NCBI RefSeq assembly: GCF_009455625.1 | Contig: NZ_QPEQ01000002.1 | Coordinates: forward strand, 1 to 64,000 | From: Paraburkholderia bonniea | Lineage (GTDB): Bacteria; Pseudomonadota; Gammaproteobacteria; Burkholderiales; Burkholderiaceae | Reading direction: 5' to 3' | Length of the DNA stretch: 64,000 nucleotides | Part shown: positions 46,526-54,765 of the stretch, piece by piece | Layout: each line of letters opens with the position of its first letter | Position numbering within the stretch: position 1 is the stretch's first letter | The notes under the pieces: model-generated | What the model was told of the DNA's origin: nothing | What the model saw: the letters and a program-made list of their open reading frames with translations, nothing else | Databases searched by the model: none | Program-made: the position numbers and the translations under genes

Positions 46526-47411
46526 CTATGCGCTTGCCGTGCCGTTCATCTGGAACAAAAACAGGATGCCTTCGTAATCCGCTAGTTTTCTAAAAGAATC
46601 GTCGGGCGTACCGGGTATCCAGGCGTTCCGGGCGTTCTGCATTTCAGCGATTTTTTGCTTCAGAAACTTAACCAGATCGTTGCCATTTGCGTCAAAAATG
46701 GAAAAAGCATTTTCCGGATTAAAGAATTTCCGGAAAATATTAAGATTGCCTGTTTTGATTAATATTTCGGAAAGATAGGCTTTATTTTCAATATTCTCTA
46801 CGTTGACTAATTCATGCGGGTCGCATTGATTTTTGATTAAAATCGCAATAATTTTTAAAAAAGCATTGTTCAAATTTTCAGATTCTTCCAGAATAATTTT
46901 CTTGCAAGCGTAATGCAGTGGCGAATCGGAGTTTTCATCATGAATTTCATGAGCATTTAATTTGCAAAATAGCTCGACCAAAGAAACATTGCCATGCCGG
47001 ATGGCAAGCATCATCGGAGTCATGCCGTCGTTATTTTTCTGTGTGAACAAATTCTCATGATCTTTTTCCAGCAACATTTTTTCAATGCTTTTCAGCCCCG
47101 ATTGCATGTCGGGTAAGGCTGCCAGCCGATGCAGCAGGTTGCCCTTTTTTCCATATTGAAGATTGAAGCTGTCCAATTGGGTAAGGGTGGCTTTGATGGC
47201 TGCCAATTCGGTCGGATCCATTCCACCATCTTTGTCTTTCATCTCTGCGGCATCCAGCATGGCGCTGAGCTGGTCTTGCAGAGTTTTTTGCTGGGGAGAT
47301 AGCACCCGGCGGCATGTTCCAGATGAATGGGTGGTGGTCAGCGATTGAATTCGAGTGCTTGGAGCAGTGGAACAGCTGAAGGTGCGTGACGTTCCGGTTT
47401 GCCTCATCCAT
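46526..47411 (-). pseudogene. Ankyrin-repeat protein gene with apparent frameshift
   Basis: The C-terminal 260 residues form an ankyrin-type protein: NNDGMTPMMLAIRHGNVSLVELFCKL and SDSPLHYACKK are two clear repeats. Going upstream, the same frame becomes implausible, while the next frame (ATG 47411, MDEANRNVTHLQLF...FIWNMPPG) looks natural. The two meet at an A6 run (47284-47289, T on the plus strand). Loss of one A would join them. Without a shift, translation could start at GTG 47305, giving 259 residues. It is AT-rich compared with neighbouring hpnB. Signal peptide and membrane helices are absent. Confidence 0.6.
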
Positions 47412-47796
47412 TTCGGTGTGCAGGGCCACGGAGATTGAAAAGGGGCGCGTTGCGTTGTTTGGGAAGGGTGAATTTGGGAAGGGCGAAGTATGTGCGTCAC
47501 AGTATGCGTCTCTCGATGTCGATCATTTTTATGACCGCAGTTCAAACACGAACGATGCGGTTTGATTCCAGCCAGGGCGTTGCGGTGCGATGCCCTGGCT
47601 GCGTTGCAGGAACAATTACCGGCCCTTGTCACAGGATGGGTGGCGTGCCGGTTATGCATTGCGGGTGAGTTAGTAACAGCTTCCTCGATTGCGTTCCATC
47701 GCTGTGTTTTAAACCGCTGGGTGCTTTTCAGCTGGGTTTGACCTGTGGTTGTTTTCGCCGGATGATGCGCGCTATTTCTTTTTTGTCTGGTGCGTG
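47412..47796. other. Region between the ankyrin gene and the transglycosylase gene
   Basis: Open frames here have no family features. The two genes are divergent, so both promoters should lie here; no firm hexamers are seen. Confidence 0.4.
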
Positions 47797-48339
47797 ATGC
47801 CTTCTGCTGTCCGGCCGTTTTTATTTTTATTCGCGTTGCTGCCGCTGGCATTAACGTTTGCGCCGCTGGCGCAAGCCGAGCCGGTGCCAGATTATCTGGT
47901 GCGTGAATTTGGTGTCGCTCAGGCGAAAGCCGAATTGATCTCCGCTGAAGTCCAGCTCGCGGCTGAAAAATACGCGTTACCGCCTGCTTTGCTGCTGGCG
48001 ATTATTTCGATCGAATCCCGCTTTAAGGAAAAAGCGCATGGCGCGAATGGTGCGACTGGCTTGATGCAGGTCGTGCCATCCGCGCACCGGCGGTTGTTGA
48101 AGGGGGTGAAGGATTTGACTGAGCCCAGCGTCAATATCGAGCTGGGCTCAGCGATTTTGCATGGTTATTTGCAAGCGGCGGGCGGAGACCTTCAAGCCGC
48201 GCTGAAAAGTTACGGCGGCTCGCGCGCTTACGCTGAAAAAGTGAGCCAGCGCACGCAGCGTTTCGAGCGGGCACTGGGGGTGCAAAGGGAGAAGCCACAG
48301 GACACCACGCTGGCGAATCCTCCTGGGTTTGCCCAGTGA
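47797..48339 (+). CDS. Lytic transglycosylase (SLT domain)
   Basis: The ATG at 47797 gives 180 residues with a signal peptide ending near LAQAEP. The SLT domain follows: LLAIISIESRFKEKAHG carries the catalytic Glu, and NGATGLMQVVPSAHRRL and LKSYGGSRAYAEKV are the other conserved parts. Such enzymes cleave peptidoglycan strands with formation of 1,6-anhydroMurNAc. The short single-domain form is like those used to open the wall for secretion machines or pili, but no such system is visible here. Confidence 0.88.
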   Translation: MPSAVRPFLFLFALLPLALTFAPLAQAEPVPDYLVREFGVAQAKAELISAEVQLAAEKYALPPALLLAIISIESRFKEKAHGANGATGLMQVVPSAHRRLLKGVKDLTEPSVNIELGSAILHGYLQAAGGDLQAALKSYGGSRAYAEKVSQRTQRFERALGVQREKPQDTTLANPPGFAQ

Positions 48340-48507
48340 GGTGTGTGGGGTGCTTTGGGGCGTGTTTAAGGTGCGTTTAAGGCGCGTGCCTAAGGTGCGT
48401 GCCTAAGGTGCGTGTTTAGGTGCGCTTGAATCAGGCGAGCCATGCGAGCCGAGCTGTTTGAGCTGCTTTTTGAATGCATGAAAGCACCGAGGCCAGCGGC
48501 CTGGTGC
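48340..48507. repeat. Imperfect AAGGTGCGT(G) repeats
   Basis: Bases about 48360-48425 hold five imperfect copies of TTTAAGGTGCG / CCTAAGGTGCGTG, between convergent genes. No gene is present. Confidence 0.7.
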
Positions 48508-48975
48508 TTAACGCTGCGTTAGCAGCATGTACATCTGGATCACCTGGTCGGGCGAGAAGCTGAACGGCACCCAGCCGTGGCCGCTGTGCCGCATGATGAG
48601 CATGCGGTCGCCGTTCGACTGTTTTTGCGTCGCCATCACCGGGTTGCGGGTGGCGGCGAAACGCCAGCCTGCGGGCAGGCTCATCGGTACTTCGGGCTGC
48701 ATTGAGGCGCGGGCGCTAGCGAGTTCATCGAGCAACTGGTCAAGCTGTTCTGGATGCAGCGAGACGGTGTGATCTCCCACGGTCATCGTGATCTGGTTCT
48801 GGCTTGGGCGGGCAATTTGCAGTGTGGGCTTGCTGTTTGCCACGGCTGGGGCAGTGGCTGGTGTGGCTGTAGCGGGTGGCTGTTCGGCCGCGCTCCCGGT
48901 GCTGGGAGCGGCTACTGCATCAATAAGCTGGGCTACGCCCGCTTCGAGTGCGCCAATCTGTTCCTGAAGATTCAT
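48508..48975 (-). CDS. Hypothetical protein
   Basis: The ATG at 48975 (MNLQEQIGALEAGV) gives 155 residues. I do not recognise the family. An N-terminal helix (about 1-22) is followed by an Ala/Pro/Thr-rich linker and a compact C-terminal domain (about 55-155) with TMTVGDHTVSLHPEQLDQLLDEL and HGWVPFSFSPDQVIQMYMLL. The composition and GC content are like the core genome. It lies near hpnA on the same strand but 180 bases away. Confidence 0.7.
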   Translation of the reverse strand: MNLQEQIGALEAGVAQLIDAVAAPSTGSAAEQPPATATPATAPAVANSKPTLQIARPSQNQITMTVGDHTVSLHPEQLDQLLDELASARASMQPEVPMSLPAGWRFAATRNPVMATQKQSNGDRMLIMRHSGHGWVPFSFSPDQVIQMYMLLTQR

Positions 48976-49109
48976 GCGTAGGCCTCTGAGAAGTGCGGCG
49001 ATTCTACCTGCGCCTATGCAGTTTGACGCTTGATTCGTCGCAAAATCGTGCGCTCTCAAGCGGCAGGCATGGCTACGGGCACCCGCACCAGTGCCGGCAC
49101 TGACACTGA

Positions 49110-49157
49110 CACCCGCACCCGCACCCGCACCCGCACCCGCACCCGCACCCGCACCCG
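49110..49157. repeat. (CACCCG)8 simple sequence repeat abutting the hpnA stop
   Basis: Eight perfect copies of CACCCG end one base before the complement of the hpnA TAG stop. Further CACCAG/CACTGA variants extend it to about 49085. Confidence 0.97.
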
Positions 49158-50165
49158 CTAATCCAGATACCCCGCCGCGCGAAACCAGTCGAGCGCATCA
49201 CGCAGCCCTTCGCCATACGGCCGGGCGCTGTAGCCCAGTTCACGCTGCGCCTTGGCCGAACTGAAATACATCTTGTTCTTCGACATCCGTAGCCCATCCA
49301 CCGTGATAAACGGCTCGCGCCGGGTGAAGCGCGCCACGGCCTCTGCGCCCAGCGCCAGCGGGTACAGCGGCCAGCGCGGCAGGCTGAAGGTGGGCGGCTT
49401 GCGCCCGGTCAGCGCGGCGATCTCGGCCAGCATAGTTTGCAGGGAGAGATTTTCGCCGCCGAGGATATAGCGCTCGCCAATCTGTCCGCGTTCGAGCGCC
49501 AGAAAATGGCCTGCCGCGACATCATCGACATGCGCGAGATTGAGCCCGGTATCGACGAACGCGGGAATTTTGCCGCGCGCGGCTTCGACGATGATGCGTC
49601 CGGTTGGCGTGGGCTTGATATCGCGCGGGCCGATGGGGGTGGACGGATTGACGATCACGGCAGGCAAGCCGTCGTGCGCGACCATGTGTTCGACGGCGCG
49701 TTCCGCCAGCACTTTGCTGCGCTTGTAGACCCCAATAGCCTGACTGGCGGTGAGCGGCGAGCGCTCGTCAGCTGAAGCCCCCGAACCGGTGACTTTCAAC
49801 GTGGCGACGCTGCTGGTGTACACGATGCGCTCGACACCTTCACGCAGTGCGGCCCGCATCGTGGCTTGGGTGCCATCCAGATTGGCGCGTTCGATGTCTT
49901 GCGGGTTGGGAGCCCAGAGCCGGTAGTCAGCCGCGACGTGCAACAGATAGCGCACGCCGCGCAACGCAGCGCGCATTGCTTGCTCGTCGCGCATGTCGCC
50001 CATCACGATCTCAGCGCCGAGCCCTTCGAGGTTGTGCCGGGGGCTGGTGGCACGAACCAGCACGCGGGTGGCAAAGCCCTTTTGCAAGGCGATGCGGGCT
50101 ACGGCCGAGCCGACAAAACCGGTAGCGCCGGTTACCAGGACGAGATCTCGATTCGGGTCAGTCAT
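49158..50165 (-). CDS. hpnA: Hopanoid-associated sugar epimerase HpnA
   Basis: This 335-residue extended short-chain dehydrogenase has the NAD-binding motif VTGATGFVGSAVA near residue 11, YTSSVATL near 115, and the catalytic pair in YKRSK near 145. HpnA is an NDP-sugar epimerase-like protein that accompanies hopanoid genes and is thought to act on the head-group sugar. The exact reaction is not settled. It stands alone here, with an octamer of CACCCG repeats right after its stop, and is divergent from the acylphosphatase gene. Confidence 0.93.
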   Translation of the reverse strand: MTDPNRDLVLVTGATGFVGSAVARIALQKGFATRVLVRATSPRHNLEGLGAEIVMGDMRDEQAMRAALRGVRYLLHVAADYRLWAPNPQDIERANLDGTQATMRAALREGVERIVYTSSVATLKVTGSGASADERSPLTASQAIGVYKRSKVLAERAVEHMVAHDGLPAVIVNPSTPIGPRDIKPTPTGRIIVEAARGKIPAFVDTGLNLAHVDDVAAGHFLALERGQIGERYILGGENLSLQTMLAEIAALTGRKPPTFSLPRWPLYPLALGAEAVARFTRREPFITVDGLRMSKNKMYFSSAKAQRELGYSARPYGEGLRDALDWFRAAGYLD

Positions 50166-50290
50166 GCTGTTTCAGGTTTCCATGCAAAGCGGTGGCCGGA
50201 TTGTACGTGGCGTGGCGGCGCGGCAGTGCCCGCGAGGCGGCCGCGCTGGCGCTAGAATGCGCGCACGAAAAATTGTCAGGAGAAGCAGGC

Positions 50291-50587
50291 ATGAGCGGTC
50301 CGGATCTGGATACACGTATCGAAACTTATTACGTGAAAGTGCGCGGCATGGTGCAGGGTGTGGGCTTTCGTCATGCGACCGTGCGCCAGGCTCACGCGCT
50401 GGGTCTGGGCGGCTGGGTGGCCAATCTCGAAGATGGTTCGGTGGAAGCGCTGCTGCAAGGGCCGGCCAACCAGGTGGACCGGATGCTGTCGTGGCTGCGG
50501 CATGGGCCGCCAGCGGCGCGGGTGACGGAGGTCAGCGGCGAAGAGCGGGCGAGCGAAAAACGTTACGACCGCTTCGAACAGCATTAA
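50291..50587 (+). CDS. acyP: Acylphosphatase
   Basis: The ATG at 50291 gives 98 residues and is preceded by AGGAGAAGCAGGC. The catalytic Arg is in VQGVGFRHAT and the catalytic Asn in LGGWVANLEDGSVEALLQG, both diagnostic. The enzyme hydrolyses acyl phosphates such as carbamoyl or 1,3-bisphosphoglycerate. The C-terminal end is KRYDRFEQH rather than the usual short xxFxI ending. A single gene. Confidence 0.95.
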   Translation: MSGPDLDTRIETYYVKVRGMVQGVGFRHATVRQAHALGLGGWVANLEDGSVEALLQGPANQVDRMLSWLRHGPPAARVTEVSGEERASEKRYDRFEQH

Positions 50588-50663
50588 GGTGCGGCTGGGC
50601 TTGGGGGCGGGTTGCGACGGGCGCAGCGGTAATAGCGGTTAAGTCAGCACTAGTCAACCAGCA

Positions 50664-51188
50664 CTAATCAACGGATGGCCCGCTCACGCGGCGCGTGGGT
50701 TCAGCATGGATGGCCGCGCGTAACGCGGGCCGCCAGCCGAAACTGAACAGCGCTTCGGCGAGCACAAACAGCGGCCCGATGAGCAGACCAGCCAGATCGT
50801 CGACAAAGGCGGGCTTGCGATGCTCATAAGCGAGATGCCCGGCAAACTGAAAAATCCATCCCAGCACGAATAGGCCGATGCCGCTGCCGAGCCAGGCGAG
50901 TGTGGCGTGCGCGGCCAGCCATTGGCCAAACGCGAGGCAGGGCAGCAAGATGCCCGCCATCATCAGGCCGAGCGCGAGATCGAGCCGCAGGTAATACAGC
51001 GTTGCGCCAGCCACTAGCGCCCACGCAGGCGAGAGGGCTAGCCATGGCGTCAGTGGCAGCGCCGGACGGCTGAGCAGCAGCACCAGCGCCAGCACAATCA
51101 GTGGAATGCCGACGAAGTGCGTGACGAGATTGCGCCGGTCCTGATGGTAGGCCGCGTATTGCGCGAACTGGCTGGTCAGCGTTTTCAT
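50664..51188 (-). CDS. Mpo1-like (DUF962) membrane protein
   Basis: This 174-residue protein has four or five membrane helices and the DUF962 family histidines in QYAAYHQDRRNLVTHFVGIP near the start and FAGHLAYEHRKPAFVDD near residue 115. The yeast member Mpo1 is an iron-dependent dioxygenase acting on 2-hydroxy fatty acids; bacterial functions are mostly inferred. C-terminal LLIGPLFVLAEALF is also typical. It is divergent from the ankyrin gene at 51394, with an inverted repeat between. Confidence 0.88.
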   Translation of the reverse strand: MKTLTSQFAQYAAYHQDRRNLVTHFVGIPLIVLALVLLLSRPALPLTPWLALSPAWALVAGATLYYLRLDLALGLMMAGILLPCLAFGQWLAAHATLAWLGSGIGLFVLGWIFQFAGHLAYEHRKPAFVDDLAGLLIGPLFVLAEALFSFGWRPALRAAIHAEPTRRVSGPSVD

Positions 51189-51259
51189 GGCGAGGCCTCG
51201 CTTGGTGGTTGCCGTGCGCTGTATTTTGCCGTTGTGGCTTGTTTAAAACCAGTTTTGAA

Positions 51260-51292
51260 AATTTATTATCTGCCGCATGCAGATAATAAATT
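51260..51292. promoter_or_regulatory. 14-bp inverted repeat upstream of the ankyrin gene
   Basis: AATTTATTATCTGC and GCAGATAATAAATT are perfect arms around CGCAT. It lies 102 bases before the ankyrin ATG in the divergent region. It may be an operator or a transcript hairpin. Confidence 0.7.
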
Positions 51293-51393
51293 AATTGTGA
51301 TTTTAATTTTGACGTGTTATCTATTGCGCATAGAGGCTCTCGCAATGTAAAACTGCATTCGGGAGGTGGGTTGGCTAAATTGAAAGTATAAAA

Positions 51394-52926
51394 ATGAGAG
51401 AGATACAGCAGTTTTTCAGAAATCTGGTTGGCATGCGGCAAATGCCACGAGCCCAGGAAAATTCACAACTATATCTAGCTAATGTCTCTGTTGAGGCATC
51501 ACGCAGTGATCTGCATAAGCAGGAAATCAATCATCTTTCATCTGGCAGAGTATGGAATAACTGCATGCCAGGCGTTTCCAGAAATACTGAGTTGCAAGCG
51601 GAGCTTAAGAAAATTGAAGCGGGGGATTCCGCTGATATTAAAACAATACTTAACCGGAGAACTTGTGCCGATATTATCCATTTTATTAAAAATTCAAATT
51701 ACTTAACTTTTGAGAAAAAATTTTCAGATGGTTATACGCTGCTGCATCTGGTAATCAGGAATAATTTCCCCGGAGTGCGCAAAATAGTGCGGGAGCTTTT
51801 AAATTATGATGTCGACTGTAACGTGGTTGCGGATAACGGTGATACACCGCTGCATGAAGTTGCGCGCAATGGTAATCAACTCGTTCTTAAAATTCTGGCT
51901 GATATAGATAATCTTGATTTCAACCAGCTTAATAAGAACGGCCAGGCACCGTTACATCTCGCACTGGAAAACGGCGATGACAGCATGGCCCGGCACCTGC
52001 TGGGCAAGGGCGCGGACCCTCACCAGAAGGATCACAACGGACGCTCAAGTGCGGTGCTGATGCTTGAGCGTATTGTTAGCCAATATCCGGCAATCAAACA
52101 AGATACGGTGCAGTGCGCGCTGAATATTATCAAGGCGACACGGGAAAAACCCCCGAATTTTGCTGCATTTGACCAGTTGACTGACAATTTTCTCAAAGAA
52201 CTTGAAGAAAAAGGACGTAAGCTAAAAAATACCCAATACCCTTCAGTTTTTTTGTGCCAGATATTTTTGGCGTTAAGTGACAAAATAGAGGCAGGAAATT
52301 TTGGTGAGCATGATATTTTCATTCGAAATCTGGCGCTAAAACTAACCGCGCATCCGGGTGACACTGAAAAAGAAGTAGCCGATAGCCTGGAATTTATCAG
52401 AATTTATTCGAACTCTATTAAGCGTGGTAGTGTGCTGAAGAGCGCTCGCAGGAAAAACAAAGATGATTTGCTGCAGATGTTTGCTTTAATGAAAAAAGAT
52501 CGCGTCAAATTGACGGATGAGAAAAGAGAGGATATTTTAAATCGGTTGAAGGATGAGAATATTGATATTCGCTACGACGAATGGAATGATCTGGCATACC
52601 AGATTTTTGATTATATGAGTTCCATATTCAACCAGAATTTCGAGGCGGTGCGAGATATTATTACTTATGTACTAAAGCAGACCAGTGAGCAACAAGCGCT
52701 GGCCCTCAACGCGCGGGCCCAATATCGCAAGCTGATAACCGATCTAGTGATAAATCTGGAAAATAAACACAAATGGCTGCCAGCAGAATCGCTGAAAGAC
52801 CTCGAACTGATCACAGCGTGCAAGAAATTTGATCCTGAATTGATGAACGATGCCTATGCGAGGCTGGAGCGGTTGTTCGTCATTGAAAGAGATATCCAGT
52901 TCAGAGTTCATGGCAAGAATGCCTAG
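51394..52926 (+). CDS. Ankyrin-repeat protein, possible effector
   Basis: This 510-residue protein has about four ankyrin repeats at residues 110-225: FSDGYTLLHLVIRNN, DNGDTPLHEVARNGN, KNGQAPLHLALENGDD and DHNGRSSAVLMLE. The remaining 280 residues are helical and not recognised. There is no signal peptide or membrane helix. It is AT-rich, in contrast with its neighbours. Ankyrin proteins of host-associated bacteria often act in the host, but no secretion signal can be shown here. It resembles the ankyrin gene at 46526 in repeat style. AAATTGAAAG lies upstream without a strong ribosome-binding site. Confidence 0.85.
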   Translation: MREIQQFFRNLVGMRQMPRAQENSQLYLANVSVEASRSDLHKQEINHLSSGRVWNNCMPGVSRNTELQAELKKIEAGDSADIKTILNRRTCADIIHFIKNSNYLTFEKKFSDGYTLLHLVIRNNFPGVRKIVRELLNYDVDCNVVADNGDTPLHEVARNGNQLVLKILADIDNLDFNQLNKNGQAPLHLALENGDDSMARHLLGKGADPHQKDHNGRSSAVLMLERIVSQYPAIKQDTVQCALNIIKATREKPPNFAAFDQLTDNFLKELEEKGRKLKNTQYPSVFLCQIFLALSDKIEAGNFGEHDIFIRNLALKLTAHPGDTEKEVADSLEFIRIYSNSIKRGSVLKSARRKNKDDLLQMFALMKKDRVKLTDEKREDILNRLKDENIDIRYDEWNDLAYQIFDYMSSIFNQNFEAVRDIITYVLKQTSEQQALALNARAQYRKLITDLVINLENKHKWLPAESLKDLELITACKKFDPELMNDAYARLERLFVIERDIQFRVHGKNA

Positions 52927-53214
52927 TTAGCGCTTGAACGGGTTCTTCACCAGCTCTGGCGTTGACGTATGCCCGCTTTCTCCGCGTTCGTGCTCACGTT
53001 CGGCTGCCCGGCGCTCGGGCAGTTCTGCTTGCGCCTGCAATGTGGCCACCACGCTATCCAGCGCCTGTTTTAACGCCAGCGCCGCTTTCAGGCTGCGCTG
53101 GTCGCGCGTCAAGACCAGCGTGCCGCTAATTTCAACCTGGGTCGCACTATTGCTGACCGTGAGCGCGTCACCCTGAAGGTTCAGCACATCGTCGTTCGAA
53201 TACGCGTTAAACAC
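52927..53214 (-). CDS. Hypothetical protein, coupled to the endonuclease gene
   Basis: This 95-residue protein starts at GTG 53214, eight bases inside the end of the endonuclease gene, with GGAGG upstream. It contains LQGDALTVSNSATQVEISGTLVLTRDQ in fragments typical of a small beta-rich domain, followed by a helix (SLKAALALKQALDSVVATLQ) and a charged tail. I do not recognise the family. The overlap suggests joint translation with the nuclease, so an accessory or immunity role is conceivable but unproven. Confidence 0.65.
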   Translation of the reverse strand: MFNAYSNDDVLNLQGDALTVSNSATQVEISGTLVLTRDQRSLKAALALKQALDSVVATLQAQAELPERRAAEREHERGESGHTSTPELVKNPFKR

Positions 53215-53956
53215 CTTTTAGCCCTCCTGGACGCTGGTCTTTCAGATTCTCTGGAATCCCTGGGAAACGCAGATTGCTCGCGGCTTCCAGCTCATGCACG
53301 GTTTTGATCTGATAGCTGCGTGTGGCGGCGTTGTCACTGACCACGCCAAACGCCAGTTGCCGTGACGGCACATAAATCAGCTTGAACAATTGCGTCGGCA
53401 CGAATACGCCATTGGCTCCGATGGTTTGCAACTGTTCACCGACAAACATCGGGCCAGTGAGCACATACACTTCGCCATCTTTCAGCGCGAGTTTGCGCAC
53501 AGCGGTTTCAAGCCGTGACCACAACTGCTGGTTATGCAGATGGTTTTGCGGCACGACATTGGCCAGCGAGAACGATTGCGCCATCGCCTCCGCATTCCAG
53601 CGATTCCCCGCCGGGCTCATATGGCCCCGGTCGAAGCCACTGCGGCGGTAATCGGCCAGCGTCGCGCGCTCGCTTTCAGGCAGCCGAGCATCCTCAAAAA
53701 AGCGGTTGGTGCGCACCATGTCTTTGGCGGCTTCGATATGCGCGCGGCTGAGGTGTTCAGCCGACCAGAGCGGCCCATGCGTGATACCGGAATGCAGCAC
53801 TGCGAAATCGCTGTAGCACAGCAGGCGCGTGCCGGGCACCATCTTCGGGTTGGTCAGAACCGGCCATTGCCCATTGGGCGTGAATTCGGTGCATGACGGT
53901 GCCGCCACCGCATGGCCCGCCAGCGCGAGCAACAAACAGACAAGCCATTTCTTCAT
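53207..53956 (-). CDS. Secreted DNA/RNA non-specific endonuclease
   Basis: This 249-residue protein has a signal peptide ending at AVAAPS and the beta-beta-alpha-metal nuclease motif SGFDRGHMSPAGN near residue 110, in which DRGH carries the catalytic His. VVPQNHLHNQQLWSRLE supplies the metal-binding Asn region. Such nucleases are exported and degrade extracellular or periplasmic nucleic acids. The fold and length are those of the NUC1/Serratia-type family. It is followed by an overlapping small gene. Confidence 0.93.
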   Translation of the reverse strand: MKKWLVCLLLALAGHAVAAPSCTEFTPNGQWPVLTNPKMVPGTRLLCYSDFAVLHSGITHGPLWSAEHLSRAHIEAAKDMVRTNRFFEDARLPESERATLADYRRSGFDRGHMSPAGNRWNAEAMAQSFSLANVVPQNHLHNQQLWSRLETAVRKLALKDGEVYVLTGPMFVGEQLQTIGANGVFVPTQLFKLIYVPSRQLAFGVVSDNAATRSYQIKTVHELEAASNLRFPGIPENLKDQRPGGLKGV

Positions 53957-54136
53957 GAATCAGACGGAGCAGACGAGCGGTGAACGGGGGCGAGAGTATA
54001 GCGTTCCGTTCACCGCTGGCGTCAAGCTCGGGACGAGGCCTGGAGCGCGTAGCGAGTTCAGTGGCGGGAGTGAGTTCGATCGGCTTAATGAGCGAAATTA
54101 ATGAGCGAAATTAATGCATGGGCTGAATGAGCAAAC

Positions 54137-54496
54137 TTAATGAGCAAAAAGGCTGCGTTCGGCGCGGACTGGCTGGCGGTCGATGGCCTGCAGCCGCCAC
54201 GAGCCGCCCGGTGGCGCATGGTGCCCTGAGAGCCCCGGCCATGCCACAGGCCCGCGCGCCTGGGCATCGTCGACGGCGGAGACATTCAGGTCATACAGCG
54301 TGCACAACGGCACGTCATTGCCTGCGGCGCACAACATCGTGACGCCATGCTCTTCGCGCAGCTTGCCCCACGCCGGTAAATCAACGCCATCGTGAGCCTC
54401 TCTCGACCAGCGATGCTGTTCGGTATCTAGCCAGAGCACGGCGTAATCGCGTGCTGTGCCGGGGTCCGGTCCTTTGAGCAAAATCGTCAGACGCAT
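54137..54496 (-). CDS. Hypothetical protein
   Basis: This 119-residue protein has an excellent ribosome-binding site (AAGGAG, five bases before the ATG). It begins MRLTILLKGPDPGTARDYAV and includes REEHGVTMLCAAGNDVPLC. I do not recognise the family. It is likely cytoplasmic, with no helices of membrane type. GC content matches the core genome. Confidence 0.65.
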   Translation of the reverse strand: MRLTILLKGPDPGTARDYAVLWLDTEQHRWSREAHDGVDLPAWGKLREEHGVTMLCAAGNDVPLCTLYDLNVSAVDDAQARGPVAWPGLSGHHAPPGGSWRLQAIDRQPVRAERSLFAH

Positions 54497-54765
54497 GATG
54501 GCTCCTTGAGCAAACGGTGGCGCTAGCTTCTTAGTCTAGGAAAGAACCTGCTGCATGCAAGGATGGTGTGAGGCATCGCGTGGTTTCAGCCGCTTTCGCG
54601 GGACAAGGCTTCGAGTAGACTGGGCGGCGCTCACGGTTTTGCCACGCTTTTCTTTTGTCATTTCCTGTCTTCCTGTCTTTTCGTCGTTCTCCGTGGTGTA
54701 TCAAGCTCAGTTCCCTCAGTTCCAATACGCGTTGTTACGTGCTGCTGTATCTGGAGGCGTTACCC
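54497..54765. other. Leader region of the Rieske oxygenase gene
   Basis: No gene is seen. A promoter is expected here; CTGGAGG eight bases before the ATG at 54766 is the ribosome-binding site. Confidence 0.4.
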
